A stretch of 64,000 nucleotides of DNA from Pseudomonadales bacterium (GTDB taxonomy: Bacteria > Pseudomonadota > Gammaproteobacteria > Pseudomonadales > JAHRWD01): NCBI GenBank assembly GCA_016763075.1, contig JAESUM010000059.1, forward strand, positions 1-64,000, read 5' to 3'. Each line of letters opens with the position of its first letter. Within the stretch, counting starts at the first letter, position 1. Both the position numbers and the translations under genes were made by a program. The notes beneath the pieces were generated by a model. That model was not told where the DNA came from, made no database searches, and worked only from the letters and a program-made list of their open reading frames with translations. Below are positions 1-9,580 of the stretch, in pieces.

Positions 1-84
1 AGTCGTATCAGTCGTATCAGTCGTATCAGTCGTATCAGTCGTATCAGTCGTATCAGTCGTATCAGTCGTATCAGTCGTATCAGT
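1..84 (-). repeat. Perfect 9-bp tandem repeat (agtcgtatc)x9 plus partial copy; reads as (Asp-Thr-Thr)n on the minus strand
   Basis: Direct reading of bases 1-84; the tract continues beyond the window edge; in frame with the CDS starting at 2865. Confidence 0.97.
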
Positions 85-2865
85 GTTTATCGTCACACCA
101 GCTCTTAACTGCTGGCTCAATTGGTTAAAATAAAGCTCAGCCCCATCAAAGTTAGTTTGGGCTAATTCAGCTAACTGTTGTTTTTTCTGCTGCGACAGTG
201 GCGCAACTTGACCATTGTTTAACTTGTTATTAACAGTACTTTGAAGAACCTCAAACAGGTTAGGGTCGTCATAATTTATTGGGGCATCCCCAGCCATCAA
301 TTCCATCACCCCATGTAATTTTGGCGTATTGCTGTTCAACAGAACATAAGGCGTATCTAACATGGCCGCCGCAAGGGTATGGTGAAAGCGCCCAGAAACC
401 AGTAATTTTGCGTTGGCTAAGCATTGCAGCCATTGCTGTAAAGAAGAGGCTACCAATACCGTAACGTTCCCTTCTAGCTGTGCATACAGGTCATTCACGA
501 AGGTCACATCATCCGATGCAATGTTATCCCGCGCGCCAATTAACACCGTTACTTCATAAGCTTGTTTTTGTAAGTATTTAACTAGTTCAGATAACGCACC
601 CAAGGATTCTTTCAGCCAACTGACTGAGCCGGCCAGCACAACCCCTTCGCGGTCCGTAATAGTGAGCTGGTCACGATAGCGCTCAACATATAAAGGCATG
701 CAGTCAAAGCTCAACGCACTGGTAATGCCGCCATCAGCTAGTAGCCGACGACTTACCGGCTCGCGAATTGCAACATAATCCAACACAGAATAAACCTGTT
801 TATAAAGCGCGAACTCAACAGAATCCTGCCACAGAGCTGATTCTGCCGGGTAGCAAGAATGGTTAATAATTTGAACGTTTTTACCAAAGCGTTGCTTGGC
901 AATGTACGCAATGTACAGCAATGAAAGCGAGGTAATACTGGTTCCATGCAAAGAACCTTCACCATTAATCACAATAAGATCGTGGGATGCCAACTGGTCC
1001 ATAAGCTCTCTGTTATCTACCACAAAGCGCTCAAAGAATGAGTCGGAATCCAGGTCTTCAACCTGCTCTACGCAGGGCTGAATATTGGTAACTTGTTGAA
1101 TGCCAACGGCGTCTACCGCATAGCCAATTTCTTTTAACTTCCCGCGAATAACGCAGCTGGTTGCAGTACAACCCCAGTGATACCAGTTACTGGTATCGTT
1201 TACAAAAAGCGCAGTTGGCGCGCACTGAGGCAAGCTATTTTGGGATGTTTGTTTGAGCTGCGCAGTCACCTGGCTTATTACGTCGTTCCAATCACCCGCA
1301 CTGGACTGCCGAAATAGCGTAATGCTGGCATACCATGGCGAGTCATCTCGCTCAAGAAACCAACGCCAATCTGGCACTAGGGGCAGCATCACCCATGTTT
1401 CAACACCCAAAGCCGCCGCTAAATGAACGGTAGAGTTATCGATAGAAATAACTAAGTCTAAAGCGGCTACCTTGGCTGCGAAGTCGTCCATTTCAGATAG
1501 ACCATTGGTATCGGCCCAGTCCATCACTTTAACGCCGGTTTCCATTTCTAGCGCTTTAAGCTCTTGCGTGTGATCACCGTATTGGATGTTAATAAATTGA
1601 ACATTGGCGGTATCTAACAAGCCAATCCAACCGGTAAGCGGTATTGACCGGCCGCGCTGTAGCGCAGCAGATTTACCACCAACCCACGATACTCCAACCT
1701 TAAGGCTGGCCCCCAGTTCTTCATAACGTTGATGCCATTTAGCCATCAATGCCGGTTCGGGTATTAGGTAGGGTTGTGGGTTTTTGAAATCAGATAATTG
1801 CTTACGGTTGTGAATAAGGATGTCACCCATCGGGCAACAAAGGTCAATTTCGTAGGTTTCAATATATTGGTTTAACCCCTCTAACGTATAACCCGGGAGT
1901 ATGGTGGCGTGAGGGAATGAGCGCTTAAAGAGCTGCGCCAAACGTGGCTCACATGCTATGTATGTGTTTGAAGGTTGGTCAAGTAGCTCTGCAAAACACG
2001 AGGCGAACATGATTTCATCGCCTATACCTTGCTCGCCGTAAATTAAGAAGCTACGCCCAACCAATGATTGCCCGTGCCACCGCTCAATGGCTAAGTCAAA
2101 AATTACTCTGCTTGCGCCTGTTGAATAAGGCTCCCATTCGTAGCCCTTCCAACCGTCTTCAAGGTCACCAATAAGCCTTAGCAATATGCCGCGAAAGTTA
2201 TGCAAATCAGCATCTTCAGGGTATAGCGATACCGCACGGTCAAATAAATCTACCGCATCAAAAAACTGCCCCAAACCTTTGAGGGCTCTTCCCCAGTTCG
2301 AAAGCACAATGGGTGGCTCTATATTTCGTACCGACAATTTACTGCATAGTTCGACTACTTCGGGGTAACGCTCAAGTTCCAGCAATGCAGAGCTCATATT
2401 CACTTGTGCTTCGGCATACCCCGGCTGAATAGCAAGTGCTTGCTCGAAATAGGTCATGGCGTGTTCGGGGTTGCTTGCGGCCAAATAAATGGTACCCAAA
2501 TTGCTAATAGCCGCCACTGCTTTTGGGTCTAGTTCAACGGCGCGGCGGTAGCATTCTTCTGCGTTTTTAAGTGCTCCGTTCGCCTTAAAAACATTGCCAA
2601 TATTATTGTGATAATTGGGTTCATCGGGCTTGATGAAAATGGCCTTTTTAATCCAGATTTCTGCACCTTCAAGCTGTCCGGTGTTCAGTGCCACTACGCC
2701 CTTAAGGTGGTTTAAGTCAGGGTTGTGTGCATATTCTTCAAGCTGAGCATCAAGTACTTGATCGGCCTCTATATATTCTTCAGATTGGATCAAACTGATA
2801 ATTTTCTTGATCGATAACAGGACAGGATGCTGATCTTTAGAGGAATTTATTTGCGGGGTTGTCAT
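1..2865 (-). CDS. TPR repeat + GT9/GT41-like glycosyltransferase + polysaccharide pyruvyl transferase fusion (3'-truncated by window edge)
   Basis: Manual reverse translation from ATG at 2865 to base 1 finds no stop (>=955 codons; absent from ORF track because it has no stop in the window). N-term TPR-like helices (..HNNIGNVFKANGALKNAEECYRRAVELDPKAVAAISNLGTIYLAASNPEHAMTYFEQALAIQPGYAEA..), middle GVSWVGGK.../DLVISIDNSTVHLAAALG, C-term VINGEGSLHG.../LLVSGRFHHTLAAAMLDTPYV typical of pyruvyl transferases. Confidence 0.8.
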   Translation of the reverse strand, partial: MTTPQINSSKDQHPVLLSIKKIISLIQSEEYIEADQVLDAQLEEYAHNPDLNHLKGVVALNTGQLEGAEIWIKKAIFIKPDEPNYHNNIGNVFKANGALKNAEECYRRAVELDPKAVAAISNLGTIYLAASNPEHAMTYFEQALAIQPGYAEAQVNMSSALLELERYPEVVELCSKLSVRNIEPPIVLSNWGRALKGLGQFFDAVDLFDRAVSLYPEDADLHNFRGILLRLIGDLEDGWKGYEWEPYSTGASRVIFDLAIERWHGQSLVGRSFLIYGEQGIGDEIMFASCFAELLDQPSNTYIACEPRLAQLFKRSFPHATILPGYTLEGLNQYIETYEIDLCCPMGDILIHNRKQLSDFKNPQPYLIPEPALMAKWHQRYEELGASLKVGVSWVGGKSAALQRGRSIPLTGWIGLLDTANVQFINIQYGDHTQELKALEMETGVKVMDWADTNGLSEMDDFAAKVAALDLVISIDNSTVHLAAALGVETWVMLPLVPDWRWFLERDDSPWYASITLFRQSSAGDWNDVISQVTAQLKQTSQNSLPQCAPTALFVNDTSNWYHWGCTATSCVIRGKLKEIGYAVDAVGIQQVTNIQPCVEQVEDLDSDSFFERFVVDNRELMDQLASHDLIVINGEGSLHGTSITSLSLLYIAYIAKQRFGKNVQIINHSCYPAESALWQDSVEFALYKQVYSVLDYVAIREPVSRRLLADGGITSALSFDCMPLYVERYRDQLTITDREGVVLAGSVSWLKESLGALSELVKYLQKQAYEVTVLIGARDNIASDDVTFVNDLYAQLEGNVTVLVASSLQQWLQCLANAKLLVSGRFHHTLAAAMLDTPYVLLNSNTPKLHGVMELMAGDAPINYDDPNLFEVLQSTVNNKLNNGQVAPLSQQKKQQLAELAQTNFDGAELYFNQLSQQLRAGVTINTDTTDTTDTTDTTDTTDTTDTTDTTDTT

Positions 2866-3116
2866 ATAAACCAAGCCCTCTGGGCACACGTATGTTTTTT
2901 ATTCATGCCTACAATTGTAGGCCAATTTTTATTTTAATAACGCTCGTCCAAACCAGACGCCTGATATAAGCAACCTGAAAACAGCTAACACTGAACGAAA
3001 ATTATCTGAACCGTTAAGCCAAAAGCATGTGTACGAAGTACATAAGAAGGGAATATTGCTGGGTCTTCCAAAAACAATAGGCGCTGCAATTGGGTTATGT
3101 GCGCCTAACAAACAAA

Positions 3117-3422
3117 CTAACGAACTAACGACACTGACTGATAACTACCTACTGCCTTTTTGTTTTTTTGCCTGCCATTTATCTCTTGCTGCAAGCTATT
3201 TTTTTGCTCAGTAAACGAAGCCACCGCTTCACCATACCATTTGAGCAACTCTTTAAGTTGGTCAATTTGTTCGGGCTGGGAAGCTAATTGCTCCAAATTC
3301 AGCTTAAGTAATTGGTTATGGAACTGCTTGTCCAACCGAGCGATTAACTCTAGGTCATTGCTATCTTGCGCGGCTTGCATTTGCGCGCGGACCCCATCAA
3401 ATTGTCCGTTCACTACAGACAT
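3117..3422 (-). CDS. fliT: FliT-like flagellar chaperone
   Basis: Small helical protein directly downstream of fliS, start overlapping the fliS stop. Confidence 0.6.
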   Translation of the reverse strand: MSVVNGQFDGVRAQMQAAQDSNDLELIARLDKQFHNQLLKLNLEQLASQPEQIDQLKELLKWYGEAVASFTEQKNSLQQEINGRQKNKKAVGSYQSVSLVR

Positions 3423-3814
3423 TAGGTGGTCGCCTGTTCTTTAATACCCTGCCAACTTTCACGAATCTCATTCAACAAAGTAGAAACCTCATCGAGAATA
3501 GTCACATCGTTCTCTGCACCTGCACTAAATAAGCGCTCGCTCATATAGGTATAGAGTGCATTCAAGTTTCCTGCTATTTCACCGCCTTTCTCCAGGTCTA
3601 GCGAACCTTGTAAACCACCAATAATTGATATTGCTGCGCTTAGGGCGCGGCCTTTTTCTTCGTGGTTAGCGCGCTCCATAAACCCTTTGGCTAACGCCAA
3701 ACGCCCTAACGCACCGTCCAGCAACATTTGAATTAACAGATGTGGGCTAGCGTTTTCTAAGCCGCTTTGAACGCCGACTGACTTGTACTGATTCATTGCA
3801 TTGGTTGACTGCAT
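3422..3814 (-). CDS. fliS: Flagellar export chaperone FliS
   Basis: MNQYKSVGVQSGLENASPHLLIQMLLDGALGRLALAKG family signature. Confidence 0.95.
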   Translation of the reverse strand: MQSTNAMNQYKSVGVQSGLENASPHLLIQMLLDGALGRLALAKGFMERANHEEKGRALSAAISIIGGLQGSLDLEKGGEIAGNLNALYTYMSERLFSAGAENDVTILDEVSTLLNEIRESWQGIKEQATT

Positions 3815-3842
3815 GACGATATAGCCCTACTAAAATAAGAAG

Positions 3843-5621
3843 TTAGTTTCTCTTACGGTTGAACAAGCTGTTTAGCGAATCTAGTTGAGATGTTAAAAAT
3901 GTTCCTGTGGCACTTAACTGTGCCAATAAGCCATCTAAAGCAGAAAACTTTGCGGTGAGTTGAGCTTCAAACTTCGCCAAATAATCGGATAATTGAATTC
4001 GGTCTTCGGTAATACTTTTTAGTTGCACAGCTAAAGAATCGGTTTTTTCTGTGAGTATTCCCTGGAACCCAAGGTAGCTATCAGTCAAGTCACCAATATT
4101 TGAAGCAATACCCGTAACACCGGTACGGGTCGATGCTTGTAACTCAGTGATATTAGTAATAGATGATTCAGTATCATAAATAAGCTGCGAAAGCCCTAAA
4201 GAATCGGTTTGATTACCGTCACCGTCGTTTGCCACCGTGATGGTCAGCGCCGAATCTGCACCTGCTTTGTCCGAGCCTAGCAACAACTGGTAGCCGCCGG
4301 TTACGGCTACCACGGATGCAGTAACGCCCGTGTTATCCCCAGCGTTATTAATAGCATCTGCTATTTGCTGAACGGTGTCGTTTACGCCATTGGTAATGTT
4401 TACCGTAAAGCTAGAGGTACCTACGGCTATGGTTAAATCACCATCACCTATAACCGTTGAGGTTGCCGCAAAAGTTGCGGAGCCAAGGGTATGTTGCTGT
4501 GCAATTGCTTTGCCAGTGCCAGCAAAAAACAGGCCTATATCGTTAAAGTTATCCGCCAGTGCCGTGTTAAATATATCGCTATCAAGAACTAAATCACCGT
4601 TATCAGCAAAGCCAACGCCAATTTCGGTCAGGGTATCAGCATCTTGTGACACTCCTGAAATTCTACTCGTGAGTAAATTATAAATTTGGGAGCTAACGCC
4701 ACGCACCAACGAATCACCTAACAGTGGCCCAGCTGACCCAGTGGCTGCATTAAAAGCAGTAGAGTCCGAAATGCTTTGCCGTAAAGCGTTGTAGGACTCT
4801 ATAAAATCATTAACTCTATTTGTTACTGCGCTTGTGTCTAGCGCAACAGTTAACGTCTCCGAGCTGGTGGTAACTTCTACCGCACTAATGGTGACGCCTT
4901 CAAGCACATCACTGTAGGTGTTGCCAGAGGTATTGGTGACCAGTTGACCGTTAACATTAATTTTACCGTTTATCGCAGCGGTAGATGTCATATTGGTTAA
5001 GCGTGACAAACCACTGGTATTGGTGTCATCGCCATCATCATCATCTGTGGTAACGGTTATAGACTCTGCTGTGCCCAAACTGTTTGAAGTTAAAATAAGC
5101 TGCGCTCCGGCATCGGTATTAATAACCGATGCTGTAACACCAACGTTATCTTCATCGCCATTAATAGCATCTCTTATGTCATTAAGCGTGCTGGCACCGG
5201 AGGCAATATCAAGAGTGAAGCTATCTGCGCCCAGCGCAATGGTTAAGGATCCACCGCCAATATGTACGTTTGTGCTGGTTTCTTGCAAACTGGTTAATGT
5301 ATGGGCGGTTGCTAATGCAACAACATCAATACTTACCGATGTTGGGGCTGCGGTGATTGATGCTGAAACCGTGAAGGAAGACGTACTGGAAGAGGTGGCT
5401 TTACGAGCCTGAAATTTATCAATATCTGCTAGAGCAGCAATAGAGCTTTGAAATTCTGACAGCGCGCTTTTGAAGTTACCGTATGCAGAAATATCGGTTT
5501 GAACGCGGAATTCGCGTTGATCAAGAATAGCATTTTTACCGTAGCCTTCGGCGCCTACTAAGCCAGTGACCAACTCGGCTAACTGTAATCCTGAACCTGC
5601 ACCTAGTGCTGAAATGGGCAT
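3843..5621 (-). CDS. fliD: Flagellar filament capping protein FliD
   Basis: N-term and C-term FliD signatures; genomic context. Confidence 0.95.
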   Translation of the reverse strand: MPISALGAGSGLQLAELVTGLVGAEGYGKNAILDQREFRVQTDISAYGNFKSALSEFQSSIAALADIDKFQARKATSSSTSSFTVSASITAAPTSVSIDVVALATAHTLTSLQETSTNVHIGGGSLTIALGADSFTLDIASGASTLNDIRDAINGDEDNVGVTASVINTDAGAQLILTSNSLGTAESITVTTDDDDGDDTNTSGLSRLTNMTSTAAINGKINVNGQLVTNTSGNTYSDVLEGVTISAVEVTTSSETLTVALDTSAVTNRVNDFIESYNALRQSISDSTAFNAATGSAGPLLGDSLVRGVSSQIYNLLTSRISGVSQDADTLTEIGVGFADNGDLVLDSDIFNTALADNFNDIGLFFAGTGKAIAQQHTLGSATFAATSTVIGDGDLTIAVGTSSFTVNITNGVNDTVQQIADAINNAGDNTGVTASVVAVTGGYQLLLGSDKAGADSALTITVANDGDGNQTDSLGLSQLIYDTESSITNITELQASTRTGVTGIASNIGDLTDSYLGFQGILTEKTDSLAVQLKSITEDRIQLSDYLAKFEAQLTAKFSALDGLLAQLSATGTFLTSQLDSLNSLFNRKRN

Positions 5622-5649
5622 AAAAATACTCTTTAATCTAAGGCTTTCA

Positions 5650-6162
5650 CTATACAGTAATGTTTAGCAACGCTCCGGTTGCTGCATCTGTTTTGGTATC
5701 GCCACCACTTGTTGGGACGGCATGTACCAATGACTGCAATTTTTTAGCCAACTCGACAATTTCCTCAGAAGGAATTTGCCTAATTACCTCTTGGGTAGCG
5801 GTATCAATGACCGTAATTATGCTTTGGCCGGTATCCTCATCTACTTTGAAGTTGAGGTCTCTGTGTAGGCTCACCGCTACTTTGTTAAGGTCTTCTACGG
5901 CTTTTCCTGCTTCTGCCCGGTCAATTTTTTTCGTTTCGCGTTGCTCTACAGGCGTTGTCTTTACACGCGTGTTTGCGTCGGTATTTTCAGCTACTGATTT
6001 TATCGACGTCGGCAATGCATTGCCGCTTGGTATTGCCTGGGCTTGCTTTGGCGGCAACTCTTGCGATCCAGCAGCCGGTGACGTTGCGTTTGAGGAATAA
6101 TTGTCTGCCGACACTTTGGGCCGGTAGGCAGAACCTATGTTTAAATCATTCACGATGATCAC
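5650..6162 (-). CDS. flaG: FlaG family protein
   Basis: C-term LNFKVDEDTGQSIITVIDTATQEVIRQIPSEEIVELAKKL. Confidence 0.93.
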   Translation of the reverse strand: MIIVNDLNIGSAYRPKVSADNYSSNATSPAAGSQELPPKQAQAIPSGNALPTSIKSVAENTDANTRVKTTPVEQRETKKIDRAEAGKAVEDLNKVAVSLHRDLNFKVDEDTGQSIITVIDTATQEVIRQIPSEEIVELAKKLQSLVHAVPTSGGDTKTDAATGALLNITV

Positions 6163-6224
6163 CTGCAGTTAACGTTTTGTTCATTGTAGATATTTTATTA
6201 TAAAGGTATCAACTAAAAAACCAC

Positions 6225-6252
6225 AAAAGGCCGGGGTAAAAACCCCAGCCTT
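6225..6252 (-). terminator. Rho-independent terminator of fliC
   Basis: Stem aaggctgggg/ccccggcctt followed on the minus strand by TTTTGTGGTTTTTT, just downstream of the fliC stop. Confidence 0.8.
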
Positions 6253-6280
6253 CCATGGCGTTTAGCCAGATAACGAGCCG

Positions 6281-7813
6281 TTACTGAAGTAACGACAATA
6301 CTTGTTGTGGCGCCGCATTGGCTTGACCTAATACAGAAATACCTGCTTGTTGCAGAATTTGCGCTTTAGTCAACGCTGCGGTTTCTGCTGCAAAGTCAGC
6401 ATCCAGAATACGTGAGCGAGAAGCCGCTACGTTCTCAGCAACACTGGAAAGGTTAGCAATGGTAGATTGCATCCGGTTCTGAACCGCACCAAGTGAGGCT
6501 CGTGTAGAGTCAATTGCTTTGATCGCTGAATCAATCAATCCCAATGCAGTATTGGAGCCACTAACGGTTGATATATCAACATCTTTAATTCGTGCAGTTT
6601 CTTCAGTGATGGTACCCGCGTTAGCAGTTGTGCCAGTCATGAAGTTACCTGCACCAGCAGACGTATGCAGCGTCAAAGTAGTTGTCGATGCTAGCGCCGT
6701 AGTGAATTTGATATCACCCGTGATTTTCACACTATCAGTACCGCCTTGTGTCAGCGTAGTAGCACCATCTGTTGCATCAATGGTAGTACCATCATAGTTA
6801 AGCGCACTTACTGTAACCGTAGAATCACCACCACCACCCGTCGACGTATAAGTAACGGTTATGTTGTCACCCGTATTGTCCAGAACATCCACAGTACCAT
6901 CGGCGTTATCTACGACAGTAAAACCAGAAAGGTTAGAAGTGCCTTGAATGGCCGCTGTCAATGCAGCACCTTGAGCCGCCGCGTTACCACTCAAGTCAAC
7001 TGCGCCGAGGGATACGCCATTGATGGCTAATGTCGCGGTATCACCAGCAGAAGTACCCGCACCAAGCGTAATTCGGGCACCTGATTTAGCATCCGCTGTG
7101 ACACCACCAACCGCTCCGTTAATCGAATCAGCGATGGTACCCATTGAATCGCCAGCAGTTACTGAAACGGTAGTTGTTTGCGCTGCTACGTTAAAGGTTA
7201 AGGTTTGTGCTGCGATATTGTTAGTACCGGCAAGGTTAGCTAAGGTAACCGCAGCAGAATCAGTTGAGTTAACCTGAGTTGCATACGCAACTGAGTTAAT
7301 TTGACCCAAATCTGCAGTTCGCGCTGAATTGATACTGACTCGAATTACCTCGTTCGCTTCAGCACCAACGTGGAAGGATTTAGAAGTAAAGGTGCCACTC
7401 AACAATTTTTCGCTACCAAACCGAGTTGTGGTCGCAATACGATCAAGCTCTGATTTTAGCTGTGTTACTTCATCGTTTAGCGCTTTTCGCTCAGTTGCGC
7501 CGTTTGTTGCGTTAGCAGACTGAATTGACAGTGTCCGCATACGTTGCAAAATATTGGTAGATTCTTGAAGCGCGCCCTCAGCGGTTTGCGCCAGTGAAAT
7601 ACCGTCGTTAGCGTTTCGTACTGCCTGGTTAAGGCCGTTGATCTGTGAGGTTAACCGGTTAGAAATCGCAAGGCCCGCAGCATCGTCCCGCGCGCTGTTG
7701 ATTCGTAGACCAGATGATAAGCGCGCTAGCGCTTGGTTTTGCATGTTGCCAGACATCGTTAAGTTACGCTGAGCGGTTAACGACGCGACGTTGGTATTAA
7801 TGGATAAAGCCAT
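6281..7813 (-). CDS. fliC: Flagellin
   Basis: [18 protein letters not shown]...and C-term [47 protein letters not shown] track starts at 7822, start chosen at MALSINTN. Confidence 0.96.
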   Translation of the reverse strand: MALSINTNVASLTAQRNLTMSGNMQNQALARLSSGLRINSARDDAAGLAISNRLTSQINGLNQAVRNANDGISLAQTAEGALQESTNILQRMRTLSIQSANATNGATERKALNDEVTQLKSELDRIATTTRFGSEKLLSGTFTSKSFHVGAEANEVIRVSINSARTADLGQINSVAYATQVNSTDSAAVTLANLAGTNNIAAQTLTFNVAAQTTTVSVTAGDSMGTIADSINGAVGGVTADAKSGARITLGAGTSAGDTATLAINGVSLGAVDLSGNAAAQGAALTAAIQGTSNLSGFTVVDNADGTVDVLDNTGDNITVTYTSTGGGGDSTVTVSALNYDGTTIDATDGATTLTQGGTDSVKITGDIKFTTALASTTTLTLHTSAGAGNFMTGTTANAGTITEETARIKDVDISTVSGSNTALGLIDSAIKAIDSTRASLGAVQNRMQSTIANLSSVAENVAASRSRILDADFAAETAALTKAQILQQAGISVLGQANAAPQQVLSLLQ

Positions 7814-7903
7814 GATAGACACCTATATAGCAGCCTGTTAAAAAACAGGACTTTGATATTCAGCGGATATATCAACAAGTGATATTTACCGCTCCCAACT
7901 AAT

Positions 7904-7930
7904 GTATCGGCGGTCTATCGAGAATGTTTA
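7904..7930 (-). promoter_or_regulatory. Sigma28 (FliA) promoter of fliC
   Basis: Minus strand TAAA-N15-GCCGATAC, against consensus TAAA-N15-GCCGATAA. Confidence 0.8.
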
Positions 7931-8225
7931 ACTTTTATTTGAAGAAAAACCTGGAGGAATAAAAACAGAGAATTCAGAGGATTAGGGAGAAGAGTCAGTC
8001 ATAAAACTGGCATGCAACACAAGAATATGCGTCATTAAATGCTCGTAGATGACTCATAAATTTACACGCCTCCATCACTACGAATGCTAATTGGTATCAA
8101 TGCTTACGCTAATTCTACGGCTGTTGTTAATGACAACAATAAACAACTCGATACTAATAACTAGCACTCGGCATTTATCGGCGGCAAGGCATGCAAATAT
8201 AAGAAAGGTATTCAGTTGAACATGT

Positions 8226-9476
8226 TTAAAGAAACTGAAATAAATTCAATGAGCTAATACGCGCATAACTTTGTTGCGCGGCTTGTAATGCAACCGTTTC
8301 TAGCGAAAAGCGGCTGATGACTTCGGTGTAGTCAACGTCTTCTAGCTCTGAAAGCGTGGTTTGATTAAGAAGCTTCCAGTCTTCGTTGCTGCGTTGCGCG
8401 GTTTCTATCACGTTTAAGCGCGCACCAAGCTGCCCATGGGCTAGGCTCAATGACTCGCTTGCGGCATCTAAGGATACCAACGCATCTGCTAGCATTTCGT
8501 CCAATTGGTACTGCTCGCCTGACGTGTCACCAATACTGTTAAGTCCGGTTAAAAATGCATCTACCCCGTTTAATAAGCCTTGGGTCACGATGGGGTCTGA
8601 CTCTACAAAAAAATCATCGCCGGCTTGGGGTGCGCCACTAAGTTCAATGCGAACACCTTCGAACTCTATGGCTTGGCCTGCAACGTAATCAACTGCATTA
8701 CCCAGCGTATAGCCATCTTGCGCTCCGCTGATCACACCCACATCAACACCCGAGGGTGTGAGCTTTACCGTGTAGGTGGTAGCGGTTACAAATTCTATTT
8801 GTATGTCTTGAGGATGAAAGCTGCTGAAGTCTTCTTGGTTGATAACATGGCCAACATTAATGGCACCGGTGCCTGCATTACCTGCCGCTGCGCGGGTAGA
8901 GAAGTTTTCTGGCTCAGGGATATCTGCAAATATTTTTTTGCCTGAGTCGCGGACAATAACGCCAAGCTCAGAGGAAATTTGTAATGAGCGTAAACCTTCA
9001 TCACCCTGAAACTGGTAACCACCGGTTGGGTCTGTTGTGAAGGGTTTAATTTGGCCTTGGTGGCCGGAAAACATGTATTCGCCGTTTGCGCCTTTGGAGT
9101 TTAAATAGTTGAGCATTTCTGCCAAGCGTTGCTCTACTTCTAACGCTACGCCTTTTCTTTCGGTAAAGCTGTACGCGCCATTACCTGCGGTAATCACTAG
9201 TTCACGTACACGCAAAATGCTGCTTTCGAGGCTTTGGAAAATGCTTTCTTCTAGCTGTAGCTCACCTTCAGCCAATGTGCTGTTTCGAATATAGTGCTCG
9301 GTAGTGGCTATTTGGTTTCTGAGCAAGTAAATAGATGCCGTCGCTGCCGGGTCGTCGGATGCTTTATTAACCCGCTTACCGGTAGAGATTTGTTCTTGGG
9401 TGTCCGCCACTTTTGACTGGGCGTTGAGTATCCCCGTTAACGAACGTTGAAATACTTGATGGGTAGATACTCTCAT
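8226..9476 (-). CDS. flgL: Flagellar hook-associated protein 3 FlgL
   Basis: MRVSTHQVFQRSLTGILNAQSKVADTQEQISTGKRVNKASDDPAA. Confidence 0.96.
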   Translation of the reverse strand: MRVSTHQVFQRSLTGILNAQSKVADTQEQISTGKRVNKASDDPAATASIYLLRNQIATTEHYIRNSTLAEGELQLEESIFQSLESSILRVRELVITAGNGAYSFTERKGVALEVEQRLAEMLNYLNSKGANGEYMFSGHQGQIKPFTTDPTGGYQFQGDEGLRSLQISSELGVIVRDSGKKIFADIPEPENFSTRAAAGNAGTGAINVGHVINQEDFSSFHPQDIQIEFVTATTYTVKLTPSGVDVGVISGAQDGYTLGNAVDYVAGQAIEFEGVRIELSGAPQAGDDFFVESDPIVTQGLLNGVDAFLTGLNSIGDTSGEQYQLDEMLADALVSLDAASESLSLAHGQLGARLNVIETAQRSNEDWKLLNQTTLSELEDVDYTEVISRFSLETVALQAAQQSYARISSLNLFQFL

Positions 9477-9580
9477 CTCAAGTTACTCTCATTTCAAGCT
9501 GCTCTGGTCTCACGTTGTTTACATATCAAGTGGCTATCACTTAAAACTAATTGCGCTACTGTGCGTTGTAGAAACATGTT

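Noticed and set aside
1-84. CRISPR-like array
   Set aside because: Direct head-to-tail 9-mers with no spacers, in frame with a CDS; a coding microsatellite, not CRISPR
279-2368. Short ORFs in the track inside the first 2.9 kb (e.g. 279..464, 753..965, 2186..2368)
   Set aside because: They overlap the uninterrupted long minus-strand frame that has clear protein families
4375-7523. Antisense ORFs of 64-146 aa over fliD, flaG and fliC
   Set aside because: Shadow ORFs opposite well-supported flagellar genes; no recognisable families
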